6,903 nucleotides of DNA. Source: Clostridiales bacterium (GTDB lineage: Bacteria; Bacillota; Clostridia; Lachnospirales; JAITVM01). A program made the translations under genes and the position numbers. Positions 1-5,740 of this stretch are shown piece by piece. The stretch is taken from positions 1 to 6,903 of the forward strand of contig JAITVM010000104.1 in assembly GCA_031285815.1 (NCBI GenBank), written 5' to 3'. Each line of letters starts with the position of its first letter. Within the stretch, counting starts at the first letter, position 1. Under the pieces are notes generated by a model, which had not been told where the DNA came from, did not search any database, and was given only the letters and a program-made list of their open reading frames with translations.

Positions 1-667
1 CGCGCTGGTTAATTTTTTCCACGATTTTGTCTAGGCTATATGGGTATTCCGGAAGCAAAATAACATCTGCAGAGCCGGCTAAACCTGAGTGTAAGGTTAT
101 CCAGCCAGAAGAGCGCCCCATAACTTCTACTATCATAACCCTGTGGTGGGACTCGGCTGTTGTGTGTAGCCTCCCAAGGTTTTCTGTAACTATATTGACA
201 GCGGTGTCAAAACCAAAAGTAGATTCAGTTGAGCCTAGGTCATTATCAATGGTCTTTGGTATGCCAATAACATTTACGCCTTTGCGTGAGAAATCCCTTG
301 CTGAAGTAAGTGTGCCGTCCCCACCTAAAACCACTAGGGCATTGACGCCTTCGCCCTTCATGTTTTCTATTGCCTTATCAGAAACGTCCTTAACAATTTG
401 TTTGCCGTTTTCTTCAACAGTATATTCAAATAGGTTATCTTTATTAGAACTATATAAGAAGGTCCCGCCTTTATGAAGGATGCCTGAAGTATTAGAAAGG
501 CTAAGCGGAATAAAATCGTTTTTATATAAACCCCTATACCCGAATTTATAGCCAATAAGCTCGCAGTCCATAGAGTAAAGGCACGCCCTGGTGAACGCAT
601 ATATAACTGCGTTAAGCCCAGGGGCGTCCCCGCCGCCTGTCAAAATCCCAATTTTTATTTTAGCCAT
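1..667 (-). CDS. pfkA: 6-phosphofructokinase, N-terminal 222 residues (cut by window edge)
   Basis: Phosphofructokinase phosphorylates fructose 6-phosphate to the 1,6-bisphosphate, the committed step of glycolysis in the cytoplasm. The translation begins MAKIKIGILTGGGDAPGLNA, the family's nucleotide-binding N terminus. GGDGT lies at residues 115-119, PKTIDND at 137-143 with the presumed catalytic Asp141, and MGRSSGW at 183-189, which binds the sugar phosphate. Gly118 is typical of ATP-dependent enzymes; Lys138 before TIDND is typical of the PPi-using or group III branch. The mix suggests an ATP-dependent enzyme of the branch that includes actinobacterial PFKs (from memory of the family). The ATG at 665-667 has GGAGGA at 674-679, 6 nt upstream. 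The C-terminal third lies beyond the window. It appears to be transcribed alone, because a terminator sits upstream at 906-946. Confidence 0.95.
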   Translation of the reverse strand, partial: MAKIKIGILTGGGDAPGLNAVIYAFTRACLYSMDCELIGYKFGYRGLYKNDFIPLSLSNTSGILHKGGTFLYSSNKDNLFEYTVEENGKQIVKDVSDKAIENMKGEGVNALVVLGGDGTLTSARDFSRKGVNVIGIPKTIDNDLGSTESTFGFDTAVNIVTENLGRLHTTAESHHRVMIVEVMGRSSGWITLHSGLAGSADVILLPEYPYSLDKIVEKINQR

Positions 668-697
668 GTAAAGTCCTCCATTCAATAATAACAGCAC

Positions 698-726
698 ATT
701 ATAATAACCCTATATAAAAATAGGTA
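698..726 (-). promoter_or_regulatory. Candidate SigA-type promoter of pfkA
   Basis: A perfect TATAAT lies on the minus strand at 698-703, about 30 bp upstream of the pfkA start. The position 17 bp further upstream (721-726) reads TACCTA, a poor match to TTGACA. A weak -35 would fit an activated or repressed promoter. The region is AT-rich, so the -10 alone is only modest evidence. Confidence 0.4.
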
Positions 727-737
727 AAAGCTTTTAC
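724..737. promoter_or_regulatory. 14-bp perfect palindrome overlapping the pfkA -35 region
   Basis: GTAAAAGCTTTTAC is a perfect palindrome. It overlaps the -35 position of the pfkA promoter candidate, where a dimeric regulator could act. I do not recognise it as the consensus of a named glycolytic regulator. There is only one copy in the window, so operator function is inferred from position and symmetry. Confidence 0.4.
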
Positions 738-738
738 G

Positions 739-761
739 CCCAACTTGAACCATGTGTTGGG
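739..761. repeat. Inverted repeat upstream of the pfkA promoter
   Basis: CCCAAC (739-744) and GTTGGG (756-761) flank an 11-nt spacer, immediately beyond the palindrome at 724-737. No U-tract follows on either strand, so it is not an intrinsic terminator. It may be a second protein-binding dyad or chance. The stretch from here to 905 shows no ORF, RNA gene or promoter I can support. Confidence 0.25.
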
Positions 762-905
762 GCTATATTTGCTGAAGGGCTTTAAACCACGATTTAAATA
801 GGATTAGTATTGATTATTACTTCAATCTGTTTTACCAATTATACAGAAACTTCGAAACTTTGTATATAAAAAAAAACAATTTTGTTTAGATTTCTCAAAA
901 CAAAT

Positions 906-946
906 AAAAAAACCTTAATTTTAATAGCAAATCTAATAAATTAAGG
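906..946 (-). terminator. Intrinsic terminator on the minus strand, between the RNA-like block and pfkA
   Basis: Read on the minus strand, CCTTAATTT (946-938) pairs perfectly with AAATTAAGG (921-913) across a 16-nt loop, and seven T follow at 912-906. The plus strand has no T-run after the hairpin, so it acts in one direction. The stem is AU-rich and the loop long, so efficiency may be moderate. It would end transcripts coming from the DUF2809-like gene or from the structured block at 1031-1408, and isolate pfkA from them. Confidence 0.6.
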
Positions 947-1030
947 CATAAATTTTATCTATAGGGATATAAAATCACTGTTTTGATTGCTATGTAAATA
1001 TCACTAGCGTAAAAAAATAAATAAAATATC

Positions 1031-1408
1031 GGCATTAATAGCCCTCACCTCTGGAGCAAGCAACAAAGCTAATATAATGACTATTATTATAATAGTATAC
1101 CTTCGGATCATGAAGTATCCCCCTAACAGATCATGAGGGCTAATGCCCACAGAGACGAAAATTAAAATTTTCGCATTAAACCGGGTGTGGGATAAAAGCT
1201 AGTAGTTTTATTTTTGCCGTACCGGTTTGTTGGTGGGTTAGCGAAAAATTATCTACAGGCATTATAACCACAAACATATATAAACCTGATATATATCGTT
1301 GGTTTTAAGGCAAAGCTCCGAAAGGGCCTATCATAATAATCAAAAAAATATTAGCGGTGGTTTGGCTGGTGCCAAGTTAGAAAATAAAAACACCGCCCGG
1401 GCTTTGTC
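1031..1408. ncRNA. Candidate structured RNA, class not recognised, strand unresolved
   Basis: No convincing ORF lies here, but long-range complementarity is dense. Domain 1: GGCATTA (1031-1037) plus GCCCTCA (1041-1047) pair with TGAGGGC (1134-1140) plus TAATGCC (1141-1147), a 14-bp stem with one 3-nt bulge. It encloses two abutting hairpins, 1080-1096 and 1097-1118. Domain 2: CCCACA (1146-1151) pairs with TGTGGG (1186-1191) around an inner CGAAAA/TTTTCG hairpin, and AAACCGG in its loop can pair with CCGGTTT at 1222-1228. Domain 3: 1309-1318 pairs with 1399-1408, enclosing GCGGTG/CACCGC (1354-1359/1391-1396) and a TTGGC/GCCAA hairpin. Two G-U pairs in domain 3 favour the plus strand, since they become A-C mismatches on the minus strand; the only terminator nearby (906-946) favours the minus strand. 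I compared it from memory with RNase P, tmRNA, SRP RNA, 6S RNA and common riboswitches and found no match. Confidence 0.4.
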
Positions 1409-1445
1409 ATAAAATAGATGCTGGGCTTAAATAAATATTATTTCT

Positions 1446-1790
1446 CTAGGAAGTGGGCAAAATTACTGCACTGGAAAAATAATATAAGGTGTCCTTATAG
1501 TCTAAAAGGCTTTTAAATATAGCAGGTGAAAATTTATTGATGCCTAATATTATAATATGTAATATATTTATTTTTTGGCAAAACTCAAAAATATTTGAAG
1601 ATAAGAATATGCACGCTGGCAAAAAAACAGCGCCAAAAAAAATACAGTTTATGAAATATATTATATTTATGGTTAAAGCATTGCCTAAGTATGGGGAGGC
1701 AAAATTATCATGTATAAATAACGCAATAACAATTTCAATTAAGAATGTAAAAATGAAAAAAACTAAATGCTTTAAGTTAAGCTTTGCCAA
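1446..1790 (-). CDS. Small DUF2809-like membrane protein, diverged or decaying, TTG start
   Basis: The protein has 114 residues and is strongly hydrophobic, with likely membrane segments near residues 8-26, 38-63, 73-85 and 101-112. The order of motifs resembles DUF2809 membrane proteins, whose function is unknown: Glu19 then IALFIHD (22-28), a PY-G segment (33-36), ILGINK (81-86) and LDYKDTLYY (96-104). As I recall the family, the PY-G segment normally reads R-PY-GD; here Ser32 and Asn37 stand in for the Arg and Asp, so it is either a divergent paralogue or early decay. The TTG start is the only common start codon before an in-frame stop near 1826; a purine-rich AGGAAGGGGG lies 8 nt upstream. 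An extended -10 promoter candidate lies at 1864-1869. The AT-rich hydrophobic composition leaves some chance of a spurious ORF. Confidence 0.5.
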   Translation of the reverse strand: MAKLNLKHLVFFIFTFLIEIVIALFIHDNFASPYLGNALTINIIYFINCIFFGAVFLPACIFLSSNIFEFCQKINILHIIILGINKFSPAIFKSLLDYKDTLYYFSSAVILPTS

Positions 1791-1863
1791 GGCGAAAACC
1801 CCCTTCCTGATATTAATTGGCTATGATTAAATAAAGTGTCCGGATTTGACGAACCCAGGTTAA

Positions 1864-1892
1864 ATTATACCACTATTTTAATTAAAAGGAAA
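1864..1892 (-). promoter_or_regulatory. Extended -10 promoter candidate for the DUF2809-like gene
   Basis: On the minus strand TGGTATAAT gives a perfect TATAAT (1864-1869) preceded by the TGn extended -10 element. The -35 position at 17-bp spacing (1887-1892, TTTCCT) is poor, which extended -10 promoters tolerate. Transcription would start near 1857, about 65 nt before the TTG start at 1790, and could run on into the structured block at 1031-1408. Confidence 0.45.
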
Positions 1893-1900
1893 TATTGTTT

Positions 1901-1916
1901 TTGTAGCTGGCTACAA
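1901..1916. promoter_or_regulatory. Dyad TTGTAGC-TG-GCTACAA upstream of the DUF2809-like promoter
   Basis: Seven-bp arms separated by 2 nt form an almost complete palindrome just upstream of the -35 position of the promoter candidate at 1864-1892. The position suits an activator or repressor site. No T-run follows on either strand, so it is not a terminator. No second copy is seen in the window. Confidence 0.35.
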
Positions 1917-2330
1917 TCTATACGAAAGCAAAAGAAAACTTGCACAAATAAATATTTGTTTATTATAGATTTTTGGAAAAATATCACAATAACCAGGCAG
2001 GTTGTTTTTGGCAAAAAGAATACCTTTAAAAATTAACATTTTACAACCAGGCTAAGCCCCAATATGATATGAAAAAATATTAACGGATTATAAAAATAAG
2101 TAATACCAGTTGGATAATTATGATTTTATGAGAAAAATGGGCTGATAGCAAAAATAAATTCCATTTTGTTTTAAATGTATTTATTAAGAAACCATGATTA
2201 AATAATTTTTGGTTAAATTATGGATAAATTGTATGTAAACCCTGTAAGCTATATATCAATTTTAACAGAAAACTTTAATTAAACTAGGCCCTGGTTTAGA
2301 TGGTTAAAAGTTGGAGGCATTAAGTATAAT
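1917..2330. other. AT-rich spacer without a supportable gene
   Basis: I read both strands and found only short, low-complexity ORFs without a credible ribosome binding site or any recognisable family. No tRNA, riboswitch or insertion-sequence end was seen. It separates the 3' end of spoIVA from the promoter of the DUF2809-like gene. Confidence 0.5.
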
Positions 2331-2373
2331 AAATGTGGGCCCACTGGACAAAATGCCCACTGAACCCACATTT
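2331..2373 (-). terminator. Nested hairpin directly after the spoIVA stop codon
   Basis: AAATGTGGG and CCCACATTT (2331-2339 and 2365-2373) form a 9-bp stem. Within it, on the minus strand, TGGGC and GTCCA close a second 5-bp hairpin around ATTTT. The structure begins 2 nt after the spoIVA stop. Only a weak T-rich run (ATTTATTAT) follows, so it may act as a poor terminator or as a 3'-end stabilising structure. Confidence 0.4.
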
Positions 2374-2375
2374 AA

Positions 2376-3845
2376 TTATAGAATTATACAAATTAGGCCG
2401 CCACTGCCTTCATTGATTATTTTCTGCAAGGTATCTTGCAGTTTCATTTGGGCATCTTCGGGCATCCTATATAATTTTGACTGAAGGCCGTCCTTTACAA
2501 GTTCATGCATGGATTTGCCAAACATATTTAATTCCCATACATTATTATCTTCTTTATCCATTTCAGATTGCAAATAATAAATTAGGTCTTCGCTTTGCTG
2601 TTCTGTACCAACTATTGGGGAAATCTCGGTTTCAATATCAGCCCTAATCAAATGTATGCTTGGTGCGGTTGCTTTAAGCCTGACACCATACTTTGAACCA
2701 TGCTTTACAAGCACAGGCTCTTCTAGCTTCATTTCTTCTAATACAGGCGTAACAATCCCGTAGCCTTTACGCTTAACTTCATCTAACGCGAATTGCACTT
2801 TGTCATATTCTTTTTTGCACCTAGCCAGTATTTTTATTGTTGAAATTAATTGCGATTCATTTTCAATATCCATATCAGTGGTTTCGCTTATAACCCTATA
2901 GAATAAATTTTCTTCAACAGCAAGCTCAATATTGGCCACCCCTTTGCCAAGAAGGATTTTATCTATGTAGGCTTTTTTAATAAATTCGCTGTTTTCTAAC
3001 ATATTTGGCGTTATTTTAATTTCCCGCAGCTTATTAACATCTGCAAAGGATTGTTTGACGGCATCAATTATATTTGATTTCAACCAATGGTCGATATGTA
3101 AAGTTTCAATCCATTTAGGGTAATTGATTTTTATCTCACGTACTGGGAATTCATACAAAACCTTTTCCATAATATTATTAACATCTTCATCTTTTAGTTG
3201 TGCGCAGTTAACTGCAATACACGGCACATTATGCCTTAATGACAATTCGCTTCTTAATTTTTCGGCATCCTCATCATAGGGCTTAATTGTGTTAAGGAGC
3301 AGTATGAAAGGTTTATTTATGGCTTTTAATTCGGTTATGACTTTTTCTTCGGCTTCTATATAATCATCGCGGGGTATGTCTGTTATGGACCCATCTGTTG
3401 TGATTACAATCCCGATTGTTGAATGTTCATTAATAACTTTTTTTGTACCAATTTCCGCAGCTTCTTTAAATGGGATTTTTTCTTCACTCCACGGGGTGCT
3501 TATCATACGTGGCTTATCCCCGTCCATATACCCGGTTGCGCCATTTACTAGGTAACCTACGCAATCTATCATACGCACTTTAAAATCTAAGTTGTCGCCA
3601 AGAGTTATATTAACTGCCTCATTGGGTACAAATTTTGGCTCGGTAGTCATGATTGTTTTGCCGGCGGCTGATTGGGGCAATTCATCCCGCGTACGGTCTT
3701 TGGCATATTCATTTTCGATATTTGGGATGACTAAAAGGTCCATGAAGCGTTTAATAAATGTGCTTTTGCCCGTCCTGACAGGGCCCACTACGCCAATATA
3801 GATGTCACCTTGTGTCCTCTCAGATATATCTTTATAGATGTTCAT
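2376..3845 (-). CDS. spoIVA: Stage IV sporulation protein A (spore coat basement-layer ATPase)
   Basis: SpoIVA is made in the mother cell, is recruited to the forespore outer membrane by SpoVM, and hydrolyses ATP to polymerise into the platform on which the coat assembles. At 489 residues it is close to the 492 of B. subtilis. Walker A is GPVRTGKS (residues 21-28, Lys27). The sensor threonine pair is in KTIMTTEPKF (Thr67-Thr68), and MIDCVGY with Asp94 is the Walker B region. The C terminus GSGGLICIIL is the conserved end needed for forespore localisation. All key residues are present and the frame is intact. The ATG at 3843-3845 has GGGAGGA at 3851-3857, 5 nt upstream. A SigE-like promoter lies at 3879-3908, as expected for this gene. 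It stands alone between the upstream terminator at 3978-4019 and the hairpin at 2331-2373. Confidence 0.98.
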   Translation of the reverse strand: MNIYKDISERTQGDIYIGVVGPVRTGKSTFIKRFMDLLVIPNIENEYAKDRTRDELPQSAAGKTIMTTEPKFVPNEAVNITLGDNLDFKVRMIDCVGYLVNGATGYMDGDKPRMISTPWSEEKIPFKEAAEIGTKKVINEHSTIGIVITTDGSITDIPRDDYIEAEEKVITELKAINKPFILLLNTIKPYDEDAEKLRSELSLRHNVPCIAVNCAQLKDEDVNNIMEKVLYEFPVREIKINYPKWIETLHIDHWLKSNIIDAVKQSFADVNKLREIKITPNMLENSEFIKKAYIDKILLGKGVANIELAVEENLFYRVISETTDMDIENESQLISTIKILARCKKEYDKVQFALDEVKRKGYGIVTPVLEEMKLEEPVLVKHGSKYGVRLKATAPSIHLIRADIETEISPIVGTEQQSEDLIYYLQSEMDKEDNNVWELNMFGKSMHELVKDGLQSKLYRMPEDAQMKLQDTLQKIINEGSGGLICIIL

Positions 3846-3878
3846 AAGTATCCTCCCTAAAAATATTCTATACTTCCT

Positions 3879-3908
3879 ATGTATATGTAATTTTTAGAAA
3901 AAATATAC
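3879..3908 (-). promoter_or_regulatory. SigE-like sporulation promoter of spoIVA
   Basis: On the minus strand GTATATT (3902-3908) matches the SigE -35 pattern. Fourteen nt further lies CATATACAT (3879-3887), close to the SigE -10 consensus CATACANT. B. subtilis spoIVA is a SigE-regulon gene, which supports the reading. The region is AT-rich, so partial matches are easy to find. Confidence 0.55.
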
Positions 3909-3977
3909 AAATTTAAAAATTTTATATTAGTTTATAATAAGTGGGCTTGGTAATTGGTTTAATTGGGCTAGCCCCCG

Positions 3978-4019
3978 AAAAAATAAAATGCCTATTTAGC
4001 TAAGGGCTAAACAGGCATT
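3978..4019 (-). terminator. Intrinsic terminator of the sseB-like gene
   Basis: On the minus strand a 14-bp stem (4019-4006 with 4000-3987, a single G-U pair) closes a 5-nt loop and is followed by TTATTTTTT at 3986-3978. It begins 9 nt after the sseB stop codon. The plus strand has no T-run directly after the stem, so it points toward spoIVA and separates the two genes. Confidence 0.85.
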
Positions 4020-4028
4020 GATGAAAAC

Positions 4029-4763
4029 TTATTTTTCATATAATAACATTAAGCTTTCTGAAGAAAGCTGGGGCAAATGTTGGTATTCTAAAACATTAAT
4101 ATCGTAGCTTTTAGGCAGATAGAACTTTATTGTGTCATATATTTCTTTTTCTAAAGATTTAAAATCTAAAGAATGTTCAATTCCAAATATATAAGTATCC
4201 TGTCCGCCTTGCTGCATTAAAGTGAAATAAACTTTGTCTACATATTTATTAGACCTGAAGTAATGGCAAATGAATTCGAATTCATTTACAGGGTATATCA
4301 TGGGTATCCCAAAAATAGTACTCTTGCTATCTGATATATTATTAGGTGGGGCACTGCTGGGTATTGAGGCCGCCTTTTTGGTTTTGTTGTTAATTTGATA
4401 TATATCTTCCCTATCTACTATTATACTATCTGTAAAGGGGTTTATAACGAAGCCGTGGTAAAAAGATGTTTCATCAAAAATTATACTGATTATATCGGAA
4501 TAAGAAACTTCAATTATATCTTGTTTACTAAGCCCTTCATTGAGCAGGATTTCATCTACATTAGTAAAGAAAATTAAATATTGGTGGTTTTTATTGTCAA
4601 CAAGTGTATTAAATATTAATGATGTACCATCTATGCTTTCGGTTATATTTCTTACAGGGGTATACAAATTCGAATTTATTAACTGATAAATGAAATTTTT
4701 ATTGTTTTTTGGGTCTTCTTTTAGCTGTTTTATCGATTCTTCGAGATTATGCTTTCTTTTCAT
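4029..4763 (-). CDS. SseB-family protein (N- and C-terminal SseB domains)
   Basis: The protein has 244 residues and resembles the enhanced-serine-sensitivity SseB family, whose biochemical role is poorly defined. Residues 1-125 look like the SseB N-terminal domain: a helical start (LEESIKQLKEDP), NLYTPV, the YLIFFTN strand, and the diagnostic VINPFTDSIIVDREDI near 107-121. A Ser/Pro/Asn-rich linker (about 126-147) leads to a C-terminal SseB domain (148-244), with VDKVYFTLMQQGGQDTYIFG near 175-194. I place the start at the ATG at 4761-4763, preceded by GAAAGGAGC (4771-4779, 8 nt gap). The in-frame alternative at 4802 lies inside the -10 region of the promoter and would not be transcribed. No signal peptide, so it is cytosolic. 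It is transcribed alone, divergently from the DUF1877 gene. Family confidence is good; the symbol is left empty because orthology to E. coli sseB is unproven. Confidence 0.8.
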   Translation of the reverse strand: MKRKHNLEESIKQLKEDPKNNKNFIYQLINSNLYTPVRNITESIDGTSLIFNTLVDNKNHQYLIFFTNVDEILLNEGLSKQDIIEVSYSDIISIIFDETSFYHGFVINPFTDSIIVDREDIYQINNKTKKAASIPSSAPPNNISDSKSTIFGIPMIYPVNEFEFICHYFRSNKYVDKVYFTLMQQGGQDTYIFGIEHSLDFKSLEKEIYDTIKFYLPKSYDINVLEYQHLPQLSSESLMLLYEK

Positions 4764-4787
4764 ATATACCGCTCCTTTCGTATTTGC

Positions 4788-4816
4788 TATATATTGTACC
4801 AACTCGTGCCAGTCAA
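4788..4816 (-). promoter_or_regulatory. SigA promoter of the sseB-like gene
   Basis: On the minus strand TTGACT (4811-4816) and TATATA (4788-4793) are separated by exactly 17 bp. Transcription would begin near 4781, directly ahead of the GAAAGGAGC ribosome binding site, giving a leader of under 20 nt. This arrangement fixes the start codon at 4763. Confidence 0.7.
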
Positions 4817-4926
4817 GATGGGGTAATTTATGCTTATAATAAATAGTATTCAGAATATCTTAAAAAGTTAAAAAATTTTGGACTAACTTTTAAAATATAC
4901 GAATATAAATAGTTTTTTATTAATAG

Positions 4927-4971
4927 ATTGGTAAAAGATAAGTGCAACCAATTTCCTGTGGAAAATATAAT
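4927..4971 (+). promoter_or_regulatory. Weak promoter candidate and inverted repeat upstream of the DUF1877 gene
   Basis: A perfect TATAAT at 4966-4971 lies on the plus strand, but the -35 position at 17-bp spacing (4943-4948, TGCAAC) is poor. An inverted repeat ATTGGT (4927-4932) and ACCAAT (4947-4952) overlaps that -35 position and might be an operator. The leader to the ATG at 5108 would be about 130 nt. No other gene is seen in 4817-5107. Confidence 0.3.
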
Positions 4972-5107
4972 ACAAATTTATTTGTAACCGATATCTATAC
5001 TATACTAGATTGGGTATAAGTATACATGTCCATGATACCATTAAAAGCAAGCAATGAAAACTGTACCAATGAGTATTTAATCTTTTGTATCTTAAGGGGT
5101 GTTTTAT

Positions 5108-5611
5108 ATGCAATGTGTTTATTGCTCGGTAACTAAAAACTGTTTTGATTCATTGGCCAATTCTGCAGACGAAATTTATGATTATTTTGAAAATATCGGC
5201 AAGCATATAGAAAAAGATGAGTATTTGGTGTTAGATAAAACTTGGGATTTAGTTTATTATATTTTAACAGGCGAATCCATTTTTGAATTAGATGAAGGCG
5301 GTGGCTTCCCATTTGTTTTTGGCAATAATATTTTAGGCGTTTTTGATGCGGATGGGGGCAAAATTGGGCCAATTAGATATATATCAGAAGAAGGGGTCTT
5401 ATCTTGTATCCAATTATTTGATACTATCAATAGGGAAGAATTTATAAATAGGTTTGATTTTGAAGATATTTTAAGCCATAATGTTTATTTCGATAAAATG
5501 CTTGACCCAGAGGGGCTTATGGAGCGTTCCATTGAATCACTGGAAGCGTTAAATAGGTTTTTTAAAAAAGCTTTGACCAAAAATAATGTTTTATTGGTTT
5601 ATTTCGATTAA
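5108..5611 (+). CDS. DUF1877 (YfbM-like) family protein
   Basis: The protein has 167 residues, is acidic and cytosolic, without signal peptide or membrane segments. DEYLVLDKTWDLVYYILTG (residues 37-55) is the signature of DUF1877 proteins (E. coli YfbM type), and GPIRYIS (86-92) followed by a helical stretch with EEFINRFDFEDI fits the rest of the fold. No enzymatic role is established for the family as far as I know. The N terminus has three closely spaced Cys (3, 6, 12), which I do not recall as a family feature. I choose the ATG at 5108, with AAGGGG at 5094-5099 8 nt upstream; an in-frame GTG at 5099 overlaps that ribosome binding site. A strong terminator follows 3 bp after the stop, so it is a single-gene unit. 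Confidence 0.85.
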   Translation: MQCVYCSVTKNCFDSLANSADEIYDYFENIGKHIEKDEYLVLDKTWDLVYYILTGESIFELDEGGGFPFVFGNNILGVFDADGGKIGPIRYISEEGVLSCIQLFDTINREEFINRFDFEDILSHNVYFDKMLDPEGLMERSIESLEALNRFFKKALTKNNVLLVYFD

Positions 5612-5613
5612 TT

Positions 5614-5637
5614 TCCGCGGGAACCGCGGATTTTTTT
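5614..5637 (+). terminator. Intrinsic terminator of the DUF1877 gene
   Basis: TCCGCGG (5614-5620) and CCGCGGA (5624-5630) form a GC-rich 7-bp stem with a GAA loop, followed by seven T at 5631-5637. It begins 3 nt after the stop codon. Confidence 0.9.
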
Positions 5638-5652
5638 GTTTTGTAAACAATC

Positions 5653-5679
5653 ACATAAAATATAGTTGTACATATTATA
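5653..5679 (+). promoter_or_regulatory. SigK-like late mother-cell promoter of the RD-repeat protein gene
   Basis: AC at 5653-5654, a 16-bp spacer and CATATTATA at 5671-5679 fit the SigK pattern AC-N16/17-CATANNNTA. SigK controls late coat and crust genes in the mother cell. The leader to the ATG at 5741 would be about 55 nt. The motif has low information content in AT-rich DNA, so it is suggestive only. Confidence 0.4.
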
Positions 5680-5740
5680 TTACTAGGAATTAATAATTTC
5701 CTGAATATAGAATGTTTATCTAGTGTAAAGGAGGCACATT

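Noticed and set aside
27..476. 149-codon plus-strand ORF
   Set aside because: It is antisense to the clearly conserved pfkA reading frame and its translation has no family resemblance.
1106..1136. Two copies of GATCATGA as a possible CRISPR-like or integration repeat
   Set aside because: Only two 8-bp copies 23 bp apart, within the hairpin block; there is no spacer periodicity and no cas gene.
1031..1440. RNase P RNA, tmRNA, SRP RNA, 6S RNA or a common riboswitch
   Set aside because: Hallmark sequences such as GAGGAAAGUC of RNase P, the tRNA-like ends of tmRNA, and the cores of lysine, M-box, TPP, FMN, SAM and cobalamin riboswitches were looked for on both strands and not found. This was by eye, so a diverged member is not excluded.
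1537..1830. 97-codon plus-strand ORF, Lys/Ile/Phe-rich
   Set aside because: It lies opposite the DUF2809-like frame, which has the better family resemblance, promoter and terminator.
1836..2036. 66-codon plus-strand ORF
   Set aside because: No ribosome binding site, low-complexity AT-rich composition and no recognisable motif.
3965..3974. Palindrome GGGCTAGCCC between spoIVA and the sseB terminator
   Set aside because: Ten bp in a spacer with no promoter nearby and no second copy; too little support for a site.
4764..4802. 13-codon N-terminal extension of the SseB-family gene
   Set aside because: The upstream start lies within the -10/spacer of the TTGACT-N17-TATATA promoter, and the good ribosome binding site precedes the ATG at 4763.
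5011..5043. GGTAT...ATACC repeat upstream of the DUF1877 gene as a leader structure
   Set aside because: Five-bp arms in AT-rich DNA, without a T-run or a recognisable aptamer core.
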